A DNA stretch of 64,000 nucleotides from Nitrosomonas eutropha (GTDB lineage: Bacteria; Pseudomonadota; Gammaproteobacteria; Burkholderiales; Nitrosomonadaceae). Position 1 is the stretch's first letter; each line of letters begins with the position of its first letter. Positions 1-9,779 of this stretch are shown here, piece after piece. The stretch is taken from NCBI RefSeq assembly GCF_900116685.1, contig NZ_FPBL01000005.1:1-64000 (forward strand), in the 5' to 3' direction. The notes beneath the pieces were generated by a model. It was not told where the DNA came from and ran no database searches. It saw only the letters and a program-made list of their open reading frames with translations. The translations under genes and the position numbers were made by a program.

Positions 1-88
1 GCACCGTCGATATGTCCGCCTGTACCGGCCCAATCAGCAGCAGGCCCGCACATAGCAGCATCCCCTTCAAATACTCCCCTAGTCTCAT
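1..88 (-). CDS. Secreted or exported protein, N-terminus only
   Basis: The window cuts this gene after about 29 codons. Reading leftwards from an ATG at 88, the protein begins [18 protein letters not shown] and continues to PVQADIST. That is a typical signal peptide: a charged start, a hydrophobic core, and a likely signal peptidase I site after VQA. A strong ribosome binding site (GGAGGAGAG) sits a few bases upstream of the ATG, which decides the start. The function cannot be told from this fragment. The export prediction is fairly safe; the identity is unknown. Confidence 0.6.
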   Translation of the reverse strand, partial: MRLGEYLKGMLLCAGLLLIGPVQADISTV

Positions 89-380
89 CTCTCTCCTCCG
101 TAATCTACCTGTCGGTATTCACAATGTACAAACAATAACCAGTTACCCCAATCCCTCCCAGGCAACCAGCCAAAATCACTTCTATACACCACAGCGCCCC
201 AAGACTACTTTCTCATCAGGGACAAGTCAAGATTTTAAGAAGCCAGTGCTGGAGCAAAAATCCTGAATACGCACTACTAAGCATTGTCCCGAGTATCCAG
301 GCACAAGATAAAGACCTCATAATTTATCGCTAGCCCGGAAGCAAGGTAGAATTGCCACATATGTTTCTTCAGCTGATGGA
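89..380. other. Divergent intergenic region before mnmA
   Basis: About 290 bases between the left-facing exported-protein gene and the right-facing mnmA. It should carry both promoters. I see no convincing minus 35 / minus 10 pair, no repeat and no RNA gene. An open frame across it on the plus strand has no ribosome binding site and no recognisable protein character. Confidence 0.5.
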
Positions 381-1466
381 ATGAATAAATCACGTGTAGT
401 TGTAGGTATGTCTGGCGGAGTGGATTCGTCCGTTGCAGCCTTGTTACTTAAGCAGCAAGGCTATGATGTAATGGGCCTTTTCATGAAAAATTGGGAAGGT
501 GATGATACCGATGAATATTGCTCCTCCCGCCAGGATTTTCTTGATGCCGCTTCTGTAGCAGATATCCTTGATATACCGCTGGAAGTGGTAAATTTTTCAG
601 CCGAGTATCGGGAGCGGGTTTTCAGCCTATTTTTAGCAGAATACCAAGCAGGGCGTACGCCCAATCCGGATGTGCTGTGCAACAGCGAGATCAAGTTCAA
701 AGCCTTTCTCGATCACGCGCTGGCGTTGGGCGCTGATTGGATTGCAACCGGCCACTATGCACAGGCACATGAAATCAACGGCCAGTTTCAGTTGCTCAAA
801 GGAGAAGATGGCAACAAGGATCAGAGCTATTTTCTCTACCGATTGAATCAGCAACAACTGTCACGCACGATTTTCCCTATTGGCCACCTCTACAAGCGAG
901 AGGTACGCAAAATTGCACTCGAGCACAGACTGCCCAATTCAACCAAAAAAGATAGCACTGGAATTTGTTTCATTGGCGAACGCCCTTTCCGTGAGTTTCT
1001 TAACCGATATTTACCAGTCAACCCAGGTGAAATTCATACGCTGGACGGTCAGATCGTTGGAGAGCACCAGGGATTAATGTATTACACCATCGGGCAAAGG
1101 CAGGGGCTGGGTATTGGCGGTACTCGCGCAGGCAATGAGCAACCTTGGTTTGTGTCAGAAAAAGATATGCAAGCAAACGTGTTATATGTCGTGCAGGGAC
1201 ACGATCATCCTGCACTGTTGCGCTCTTCACTGACTGCTGTTGATCTCTCCTGGATCAGCGGTGCATCGCCCCATCAAAGCTGGGTTTATGCAGCCAAAAT
1301 CCGCTATCGGCAGACGGATGCACCCTGCGCAATCACCCGTCTTGAGCATGATTCCTGCCAGATCGGCTTTGCAGCGCCACAATGGGGAGTCACACCCGGG
1401 CAATCTGTAGTGATTTATGAAAGCAAAGTCTGTCTGGGAGGAGGAATCATTACCGACAATGTGTAA
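381..1466 (+). CDS. mnmA: tRNA-specific 2-thiouridylase MnmA
   Basis: MnmA makes the 2-thio group on wobble uridine 34 of tRNAs for Lys, Glu and Gln, taking sulfur from a relay that ends at TusE. The 361-residue protein has the expected length. The PP-loop for ATP (GMSGGVDSS) lies near residues 9-17, the catalytic cysteine is at residue 100 in [12 protein letters not shown], and the second cysteine, which forms the persulfide, is at residue 196 in [10 protein letters not shown]. The C-terminal half matches the family's beta-barrel tRNA-binding part. The gene stands alone on the plus strand and its stop abuts the end of the convergent pilU gene. Cytoplasmic. Identification is secure. Confidence 0.97.
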   Translation: MNKSRVVVGMSGGVDSSVAALLLKQQGYDVMGLFMKNWEGDDTDEYCSSRQDFLDAASVADILDIPLEVVNFSAEYRERVFSLFLAEYQAGRTPNPDVLCNSEIKFKAFLDHALALGADWIATGHYAQAHEINGQFQLLKGEDGNKDQSYFLYRLNQQQLSRTIFPIGHLYKREVRKIALEHRLPNSTKKDSTGICFIGERPFREFLNRYLPVNPGEIHTLDGQIVGEHQGLMYYTIGQRQGLGIGGTRAGNEQPWFVSEKDMQANVLYVVQGHDHPALLRSSLTAVDLSWISGASPHQSWVYAAKIRYRQTDAPCAITRLEHDSCQIGFAAPQWGVTPGQSVVIYESKVCLGGGIITDNV

Positions 1467-2606
1467 TCAGGTAATGGTTAAATTTTGGATATTCGTCTCT
1501 GCATGTGCAAGTTTTGCTTCTGCTCCGTTTAGTTTGATTTGCAGTCGCAGTTCATTCATGGAATCAGCATTACGTAATGCATCTTCGTAGGAAATTACAC
1601 CACTCTCGTAAAGTTCAAATAGCGCCATATCAAAGGTCTGCATCCCCAGTTCACCTGATTTTTTCATGATTTCCTTGATTTCATGTACATTTCCCTTGAA
1701 TATCAGATCAGAAATCAACGGAGAATTGAGCATTATCTCGATTGCCGCAGCCCGCCCGCTGCCTGATTTTTTGGGAATCAACCTTTGTGCAACCAATGCC
1801 CGCATATTCAGCGATAAATCCATCAGTAACTGCGCACGCCGCTCTTCCGGAAAGAAGTTAATAATGCGATCTAACGCCTGATTAGCACTGTTTGCGTGCA
1901 AGGTACCCATGCACAAATGCCCGGTCTCGGCAAAGGCAATCGCATGCTCCATTGTTTCTCGATCCCGGATTTCGCCAATCAAAATAACATCAGGCGCCTG
2001 CCGTAACGTATTCTTCAGCGCAGCTTCCCACGATTCTGTATCAACTCCGACTTCCCGCTGGGTAATGACGCAGTTGATATGCTCATGCACAAACTCGACC
2101 GGATCTTCAATGGTAATGATGTGCCCATAGCTGCTTTTGTTGCGATAACCGATCAGTGCCGCCATTGAGGTGGATTTTCCCGAACCGGTTCCACCGACAA
2201 AAACCACCAGGCCACGTTTGCTCATGACAACCTCTTTCAGAACTGATGGTAACCCGAGATCATCGAAATCCGGAATCTTGGTGGTAATCGTCCGTAAAAC
2301 GATGCCTGTTCGCTGTTGCTGGACAAAAGCATTGACACGAAAACGCCCGATCCCCTCAGGATTAATCGCAAAATTACATTCCTTACTGGTCTCAAACTCC
2401 GCCGCCTGCTTATCATTCATGATGGCCTGCGCCAGCGCTGCGGTATGCATGGGAGAAAGTGCCTGTTGCGTGACTGGTGTCATTTTTCCATCTATCTTCA
2501 TCGCCGGAGGATAGCCTGCTGTGATGAACAAGTCTGAGGCCTTCTTGCTGAGCATCAATCGCAATAAATCATGCATGAATTTAAGTGCCTGTTCTTTTTC
2601 CATCAT
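1467..2606 (-). CDS. pilU: Type IV pilus retraction ATPase PilU
   Basis: PilU is the accessory hexameric ATPase that works with PilT at the inner membrane to pull pili back. The 379-residue protein has the Walker A motif GGTGSGKST at about residues 138-146, the aspartate box ITIEDPVEF, Walker B ILIGEIRD and a histidine box ETGHLCMGTLHA. The opening MHDLLRLMLSKKASDLFITAG and the longer C-terminal tail separate it from PilT. An ATG at 2606, followed by a second ATG, has AAGGGTAG upstream. It lies 9 bases downstream of pilT on the same strand, the usual pilT-pilU operon order. Confidence 0.95.
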   Translation of the reverse strand: MMEKEQALKFMHDLLRLMLSKKASDLFITAGYPPAMKIDGKMTPVTQQALSPMHTAALAQAIMNDKQAAEFETSKECNFAINPEGIGRFRVNAFVQQQRTGIVLRTITTKIPDFDDLGLPSVLKEVVMSKRGLVVFVGGTGSGKSTSMAALIGYRNKSSYGHIITIEDPVEFVHEHINCVITQREVGVDTESWEAALKNTLRQAPDVILIGEIRDRETMEHAIAFAETGHLCMGTLHANSANQALDRIINFFPEERRAQLLMDLSLNMRALVAQRLIPKKSGSGRAAAIEIMLNSPLISDLIFKGNVHEIKEIMKKSGELGMQTFDMALFELYESGVISYEDALRNADSMNELRLQIKLNGAEAKLAHAETNIQNLTIT

Positions 2607-2615
2607 GTTCTACCC

Positions 2616-3659
2616 TTAACCCCGGAAATTATCTTTGTTCATCGCTTTGGTGCGCGCTTCCGCTGTTGAAACAACACCGCGCTTCACCAGATCTGTCAGA
2701 TTCTGATCCAGCGTCTGCATCCCGACTCCCTGCCCGGTCTGGATGGCTGAATACATCTGCGCCACTTTCCCTTCCCGGATAAGGTTGCGGATCGCCGGTG
2801 TACCGATCATGATCTCGTGCGCAGCCACTCGTCCTTTGCCATCCTTTGTCTTCAGCAGTGCCTGGGAAATAACTGCACGCAACGATTCGGACAACATCGC
2901 ACGTACCATTTCCTTTTCTTCAGCAGGAAACACGTCAATAATCCGGTCAATCGTCTTGGCAGCCGAACTGGTATGGAGCGTACCGAAAACCAGATGACCG
3001 GTTTCTGCAGCAGTCATCGCCAGGCGGATAGTCTCCAGATCCCGCATTTCCCCCACCAGAATAATATCCGGATCTTCCCGTAAGGCAGAGCGCAATGCGT
3101 TGCTGAAACTGTGCGTATCTCGTCCGACTTCACGCTGGTTAATCAGACATTTTTTGCTTTCATGCACAAATTCGATCGGATCTTCCAGAGTCAGAATGTG
3201 ACCATACTGATTTTCGTTAATGTCATTGATCATGGCTGCAAGCGTGGTTGATTTACCAGATCCAGTTGGCCCCGTAACCAACACCACACCACGCGGCTGT
3301 TGCGCAATCTCGGCAAATATCTTGGGCGCCTTCAGCTCTTCAAGCGACAGTACTTTGGATGGAATGGTGCGCAGCACCGAGGCTGCCCCCCGCTGGGTAT
3401 TGAAGGCATTAACACGAAAACGAGCCAGACCAGGAATAGCAAATGAAAAATCACATTCCAGATGCTCCTCGTAAGCTTTACGCTGACTATCATTCATGAT
3501 GTCGTACACCATGTCATGCACATCTTTGTGTTCCAGTGCAGGAAGATTGATACGCCGAATCTCTCCATGCACCCGGATCATGGGTGGCATGCCGGCAGAT
3601 AAATGCAGATCAGAAGCGCTATTCTTGACCACAAATGAGAGTAGTTCTACTATGTTCAT
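2616..3659 (-). CDS. pilT: Type IV pilus retraction ATPase PilT
   Basis: PilT is the main motor for pilus retraction, twitching and pilus-mediated DNA uptake. From the chosen start the protein is 347 residues, the normal PilT length, and opens MNIVELLSFVVKNSASDLHL as the family does. Walker A (GPTGSGKST) is at 130-138, Walker B (ILVGEMRD) at about 200-207, the histidine box follows at about 220, and the retraction-specific AIRNLIREGK motif is at 289-298. An upstream start at 3710 would add 17 residues not found in the family. The ATG at 3659 has AAGGAA upstream. First gene of the pilT-pilU pair, divergent from yggS. Confidence 0.95.
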   Translation of the reverse strand: MNIVELLSFVVKNSASDLHLSAGMPPMIRVHGEIRRINLPALEHKDVHDMVYDIMNDSQRKAYEEHLECDFSFAIPGLARFRVNAFNTQRGAASVLRTIPSKVLSLEELKAPKIFAEIAQQPRGVVLVTGPTGSGKSTTLAAMINDINENQYGHILTLEDPIEFVHESKKCLINQREVGRDTHSFSNALRSALREDPDIILVGEMRDLETIRLAMTAAETGHLVFGTLHTSSAAKTIDRIIDVFPAEEKEMVRAMLSESLRAVISQALLKTKDGKGRVAAHEIMIGTPAIRNLIREGKVAQMYSAIQTGQGVGMQTLDQNLTDLVKRGVVSTAEARTKAMNKDNFRG

Positions 3660-3853
3660 CCGATGTGTTCCTTCTGCCTCGTGGAATATTGGTTGGTCAA
3701 TGACAACCATTGGATGTCATTTCCGGCCACACCGGGCCGATCTGATCTAGAACGGATCAAACCGGGCAGAATTAAATATATTTCGGGAACATTGGCCAAA
3801 CTTTCCCTGTAATATCCATCGTATTTGTCAACTCATTCAGATCACTACTTGCT

Positions 3854-5843
<1,990 letters not shown>

Positions 5844-5866
5844 TAAGCAACATAAAAATAAGGAAT

Positions 5867-7168
5867 CTACTCCGCCCCCACGACTACCGTCACCATCCCC
5901 GTTGGATCAATCCGACGCTGAAATGCATCCTTGATCTGCGCCACAGTCACTTTTTCTACTGCTTTCACATAATCTTCTAGATAAGTCAGCGGCAAGTCAT
6001 AAAACCCGATCACCCCCAAGTAGCCGAGTATTTTCCGGTTACTGTCAATACGCAAGGGAAATCCACCTATAATATTCTGCCGGGCAGCCTGTAATTCTTT
6101 CTTAGTTGGCCCCTGTTCAACAAAGTCACTGAGTGTTTTTCGCGTTAATTGCAAAGCCTGTTCTGCCTGTTCTTTCTTCGTCTGCAAACCGATTTCAAAA
6201 GGCCCTTTCTCTTGGTACGGCATAAAAGCACTGTAAACGCTGTATGCCAACCCTCGTGTTTCACGAATTTCCTTCATCAAGCGAGATACAAATCCACCCC
6301 CACCCAGAATGTAATTGCCAACTAGTAAAGGAAAATAATCAGGATCCTTGCGGCTCAACCCCGGGTAAGCCAATTGGATATGGCTTTGTGTCGCCGGATG
6401 CGCAATTTTTCGGGTTATTGGCTCCGGTTTTTCAACGGCTGGCAAACTATTGCCTGTTTTTCCGCTGGGTAAATTCTCAGTCAACATCTCCGCAATATGA
6501 TTCGCTTCATCACGCTTGATATCACCAATGATTGCAACAACTGCATTACCGGCCGTATAGCGTGCACGATAAAAATCAACCAGGTCCTGACGTTTCAGCG
6601 TGGTGAGCGTATCCGGCTCTCCGGATTCACGCAAACCATAGGGATGCTTGCCATACAATAATTTCATCAGCGTCCGGTCTGCAATAACTTCCGGCTTAGT
6701 ATCTGCCTCCTTGAGCGCAGAAATGATGCGCGTACGTTCCCGTTCCAGGATTTGTTCAGAAAATTCCGGGCGCTGGATGATTTGCGCCAGTATATCCAGC
6801 GCACGAGTGCGCTCCTGCTGATGGCTCAATGTCCGCAATGACAAACCCGCCCGATCCAGATCAAATGCCCCCCCCAGCTCTGCCCCAACATCCGCCAACG
6901 TTTCAGCAATCTGATCTTCCGACAAACTACCTGCGCCCATCCCCATCAGCCGTTGCACCAGCCTGGCGCGCCCGGATGTTGCAGCAGTATCAGTACTGCT
7001 GCCCGCTGGAAACTCAATACTGAGATCTAGAATCGGCAAATCATGGTTCTCAACGAAATAAACCCGTACCCCGTTCGCTGTCTGCCACTGTTGAATTGGT
7101 AGAAAAGCCAGCACCCACTGCGCATGAATACCCAACCAGAGCACGATCAAAAACTGTAGAAATCGCAT
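5867..7168 (-). CDS. Periplasmic M16 family protein without the zinc motif
   Basis: A 433-residue exported protein with an N-terminal signal peptide (MRFLQFLIVLWLGIHAQWVLA) followed by the two-lobed M16 fold. Where catalytic M16 peptidases carry HxxEH, this one reads LVQRLMGMGAGS, so the zinc ligands are absent. It therefore matches the inactive half of two-gene M16B peptidases, whose active half has HxxEH. In relatives the active half normally lies just upstream; here the upstream 480 bases hold no such gene. A purine-rich site (GAAAGAGG) precedes the ATG. The fold assignment is firm. Whether the product still works alone or pairs with a subunit encoded elsewhere is unknown. Confidence 0.88.
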   Translation of the reverse strand: MRFLQFLIVLWLGIHAQWVLAFLPIQQWQTANGVRVYFVENHDLPILDLSIEFPAGSSTDTAATSGRARLVQRLMGMGAGSLSEDQIAETLADVGAELGGAFDLDRAGLSLRTLSHQQERTRALDILAQIIQRPEFSEQILERERTRIISALKEADTKPEVIADRTLMKLLYGKHPYGLRESGEPDTLTTLKRQDLVDFYRARYTAGNAVVAIIGDIKRDEANHIAEMLTENLPSGKTGNSLPAVEKPEPITRKIAHPATQSHIQLAYPGLSRKDPDYFPLLVGNYILGGGGFVSRLMKEIRETRGLAYSVYSAFMPYQEKGPFEIGLQTKKEQAEQALQLTRKTLSDFVEQGPTKKELQAARQNIIGGFPLRIDSNRKILGYLGVIGFYDLPLTYLEDYVKAVEKVTVAQIKDAFQRRIDPTGMVTVVVGAE

Positions 7169-7617
7169 ATACCTCTTTCCCGGTAAATTTATAGAGAAAC
7201 ACTAACTTATTCCGTCACCTAGATGCTTCCTGCTTCATTACATTCGCAATCGCAATGACGTTTACCACTTTAACCAGCCTTTCCTTAGCGTTAAATGCAT
7301 CAAACATTGTATGCCAATGCTGGCAGAAGTTCCCAGTTACAGAATCAGAAAAACAAACTCATCCCTGTTCGTAAGATGGCCAATAACGCCTGGTTTCACG
7401 TTGAACTGGATACACGCCGCCCACTAGAAAAACAATATTTTTCATAAAAAATACTTCATTCATGTAACTGGGTGTTTTGTACCGAAGCTGCCGCGTTAAC
7501 ACCTTACTTTTTCATGTACCTCATCGAGCAATTTCTTGGCTAACAGCATTGTCGTGGCTGTTGTTAAAGATTGCTCTCTTAAAGTCGTCACCAGGCTCAA
7601 AGATGTTAAATCATTTT
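7169..7617. other. Gene-poor stretch upstream of the M16 gene
   Basis: About 450 bases with no convincing gene. The place where the catalytic M16 partner would be expected is empty. A 50-codon plus-strand frame at 7295-7447 (ending RRPLEKQYFS) has no ribosome binding site and I do not recognise it; it may be a scrap of a lost gene. A longer frame running into the lipoprotein gene from 7477 has no start signal either. The last bases lead into an integron-type core site, so the right end may be an attI-like or decayed attC sequence. I found no matching left arm that would make it a full attC. Confidence 0.4.
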
Positions 7618-7624
7618 GTTAGAC
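7618..7624 (+). other. Integron core site GTTAGAC, left end of a gene cassette
   Basis: The heptamer GTTAGAC fits the integron integrase core GTTRRRY exactly. It stands 26 bases before the start of the lipoprotein gene, the usual spacing for a captured cassette, and is matched by an attC site after that gene. It could be the end of an attI site or the right arm of an upstream attC. A heptamer alone is weak evidence; the paired attC at 8052-8111 is what makes it credible. Confidence 0.5.
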
Positions 7625-7650
7625 GTGCACCACCAATTAAAGGAAGAACC

Positions 7651-8036
7651 ATGAAGATTTATCAAGCAATTACTATTTGCACTTCCATAATCACTGTTTC
7701 CGGCTGCTTCAATCTTCCAACTCAATCTTCACAAATTACAGGCACATATGTGAGTGGCCTGAAGTATGAAGAGTTCGGCTGCGGTCGACTTACAGCAGAG
7801 GTTGACAGTTTGGCACGAAGAGAAAGCCAGCTTGTCATTGCCCAAGATCAGCGGCTCAAATCAAGCAAAGTTCAAGCTTTTTGGCTCGGTTACGGGCAAG
7901 GTGATGACATTGAGGCACGGAGCTCGCGAATGTCCGCGGTGAGCGCGAGGCGGTAAGAAAGGCCATGGAAGTTAAGCAATGCGCTAGAGCAATACCGAGT
8001 CAACAAGGACGGATGCAGTACGAGCCAAAGCTTTAA
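7651..8036 (+). pseudogene. Small lipoprotein gene in a cassette, broken by a frameshift
   Basis: The ATG at 7651 follows a good site (AAAGGAAG). The product starts MKIYQAITICTSIITVSGC, a lipoprotein signal peptide with its lipobox at SGC, followed by YVSGLKYEEFGCGRL and a charged helix. In this frame it ends at 7956 with an out-of-character tail (RSSRMSAVSARR). The next frame, from 7914 to a stop at 8034-8036, continues naturally with ELANVRGEREAVRKAMEVKQC, so one coding sequence has been split by a one-base deletion or equivalent near 7905-7914. The rejoined product would be about 128 residues. From memory it resembles small proteobacterial lipoproteins of unknown function. The repaired stop lies 15 bases before the attC site, as expected for a cassette gene. 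Confidence 0.7.
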
Positions 8037-8051
8037 TCTTATCAGGCGCAC

Positions 8052-8111
8052 ATCTAACAATTCATTCAAACCGATGCCGCTACGCGGCGCAGATTAATTA
8101 AGATATTAGCC
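8052..8111 (+). other. attC recombination site (59-base element)
   Basis: About 60 bases with attC layout. The left arm is ATCTAAC (8052-8058, fits RYYYAAC), then TTCATTCAAAC, then the central stem with GCCGCTACGCGGC, then an inner arm around ATTAATTAAGAT, then the right arm ATTAGCC (8105-8111). The first half closely follows the attC of aadA-type cassettes as I remember it. The right core differs from GTTRRRY at its first base and pairs poorly with the left arm, so the site is probably worn. No integrase gene is present in the window, which makes this a solitary attC locus. Confidence 0.75.
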
Positions 8112-8157
8112 TTCTCCGAACTGAGTCCTTGAATCAAGAAAGCCAAAGAAGATTGAC

Positions 8158-8450
8158 ATGGCAAATAAAATTGAACTGCTTGGAACAAGCATTATGATTC
8201 CTGAAGTTATGCATATTTCAAAACATGGTTTTAATTCCCTTAGTTCCAACAAGCAGCCACAGATCAAATTTCTGAAGCTCAAGCACAATCCTATTTTCCT
8301 GCTTCCAAAGTTCGCGTTGCCCAGTATTTACTCATTTAGTCAGTGTCGCTCCCGTGTGACTAACAGATTAATCTTCGATTCCTTTGGTAGCTTGTATATA
8401 GATACTGAACACGCAGCGCGCTTTAGCTGTAAAGTCACAGATCGCAGCAG
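8158..8450 (+). pseudogene. Probable degraded DUF2442-like gene
   Basis: From an ATG at 8158, preceded by AAAGAAGA, the frame opens MANKIELLGTSIMIPEVMHI and goes on SKHGF. The piece PEVMHISKHGF resembles the start of DUF2442 proteins, small proteins of unknown function. After that the frame loses family character. Pieces such as FLKLKHNPIF, and YFPASKV in a neighbouring frame, may be shifted remnants of the conserved middle. The frame stays open into the end of the ABC gene on the other strand, which it overlaps. It begins about 45 bases after the attC site, so it may be the decayed next cassette. The family assignment is from memory and weak. Confidence 0.3.
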
Positions 8451-8468
8451 GAATCAGTCAGCAACGCT

Positions 8469-9758
8469 TCAAGGATTATCCAGACTGAAGATGTGCTTCT
8501 CGTCATCGTATGAGAAGATTTCTGCATAACGCCCCAGGGTGATGATGGTTCGCAGGGTTCGCTCGGCAGCTGCCTGTGGCATGTAATCTTCCAGTTCATC
8601 TGAAAATCGGTTCCAGGGCGCGCGGTGTGTTGGTCGTTCGTCCAGCACGCGCCGGATATGTGCTGCCAGTGCAACATAAGTCAGCAGATGCCAGGCAAAC
8701 AGGCGTTTGCGCTGATCAGTATCAAATTCCAAGAACTGCAGACCTTCCGTGGTCAGTTTGATATCACCCCCGGCTACTTCGGCAAAACGCAGCATCTGCA
8801 GTGTTTCCGCTACTGGAAATAAATCATCAATTTCCATACGCAAGGAAGATGCAATGACAGGAAGATCCGCTTCGCCGTTATAGGGCGGAGCTGCTACGGC
8901 TTCAATCAAACCGGAAAGTGAGTTCGAGGTTACAGATGGCAGATTCGTCCCGATTCCCGTGCCGGGGAAATATTCTGTGCGTTTGCCGGCAGATGTTGAA
9001 ACCGCGCGGGTTGTCATTTCCACATAAATGTGCTCGACCAGATCGCGGAAGGTTGGATCAAGACGGGCGCGCGGGTGCGTCAGTTCAACTTTGATCTCAT
9101 TTATAATCCGGCCGGGATTATTGCCAAAAATGAAGATGCGATCACACATCAGCACAGCTTCCTCAATATTGTGGGTAACGAGGATCACACCCTTAATGGG
9201 AAGCTGGCCTTCCGACCAGAGATCAAGAAAATCAGTACGCAGTGTTTCTGCTGTCAGCACATCGAGTGCTGAGAAGGGTTCATCCATGAGCAGGATATTA
9301 GGGTGAACTACCAGCGCGCGTGCAAAGCCGACACGTTGCCGCATACCGCCCGACAATTCACGCGGATAGGCTGATTCAAACCCATCAAGCCCGATCAGAT
9401 CAATCGCTTTGATAGCACGCTGGCGCAACTCATTGATCGGCAGCCCCAGTGCCTCCAGACCAAGTTGCACGTTTTCCAGCACGGTAAGCCAGGGAAACAG
9501 GGCCGAATTTTGGAAAACCATCGCCACACCAGGTGGAGGGGCAGTCACTTCGTTGCCAAGATAGATAATCGAACCTGCCGACGGCGATGCAAGTCCAGCG
9601 ATCAAGCGTAACAACGTGGATTTACCTGAGCCTGAACGACCCAGCAAACCGATAATTTCACCTTTATTAACAGCAAGATTGATGCCATCAAGTACGAGCA
9701 ACTCACTGCCATCCGGCTTGTGAAATGATTTATGAATCTCGCGAATATCCAGCAACAC
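8469..9758 (-). CDS. ABC transporter ATPase, nitrate/sulfonate type, with C-terminal extension
   Basis: ATP-binding subunit of an importer in the NitT/TauT group (nitrate, sulfonate, taurine, bicarbonate). Walker [10 protein letters not shown] is at 40-48, signature LSGGMRQRV at 135-143, Walker [13 protein letters not shown] at about 155-166 and the H-loop in [10 protein letters not shown]. After the normal domain (about 250 residues) a further 160 residues form the AAA-associated C-terminal domain seen in a subset of these ATPases. The start is probably GTG at 9758; a GGAG lies rather far upstream, so the start is uncertain. It follows the permease gene by 21 bases. No periplasmic binding protein is encoded nearby, so the substrate cannot be named. 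Confidence 0.88.
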   Translation of the reverse strand: MLLDIREIHKSFHKPDGSELLVLDGINLAVNKGEIIGLLGRSGSGKSTLLRLIAGLASPSAGSIIYLGNEVTAPPPGVAMVFQNSALFPWLTVLENVQLGLEALGLPINELRQRAIKAIDLIGLDGFESAYPRELSGGMRQRVGFARALVVHPNILLMDEPFSALDVLTAETLRTDFLDLWSEGQLPIKGVILVTHNIEEAVLMCDRIFIFGNNPGRIINEIKVELTHPRARLDPTFRDLVEHIYVEMTTRAVSTSAGKRTEYFPGTGIGTNLPSVTSNSLSGLIEAVAAPPYNGEADLPVIASSLRMEIDDLFPVAETLQMLRFAEVAGGDIKLTTEGLQFLEFDTDQRKRLFAWHLLTYVALAAHIRRVLDERPTHRAPWNRFSDELEDYMPQAAAERTLRTIITLGRYAEIFSYDDEKHIFSLDNP

Positions 9759-9779
9759 GGTATCGATGTGATTCTCCTT

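Noticed and set aside
7295..7447. A 50-codon plus-strand frame ending RRPLEKQYFS
   Set aside because: No ribosome binding site and no recognisable family. It is mentioned only within the intergenic entry.
7477..7650. Long N-terminal extension of the cassette lipoprotein frame
   Set aside because: It has no ribosome binding site, crosses the integron core site, and would bury the clear lipoprotein signal peptide that starts at 7651.
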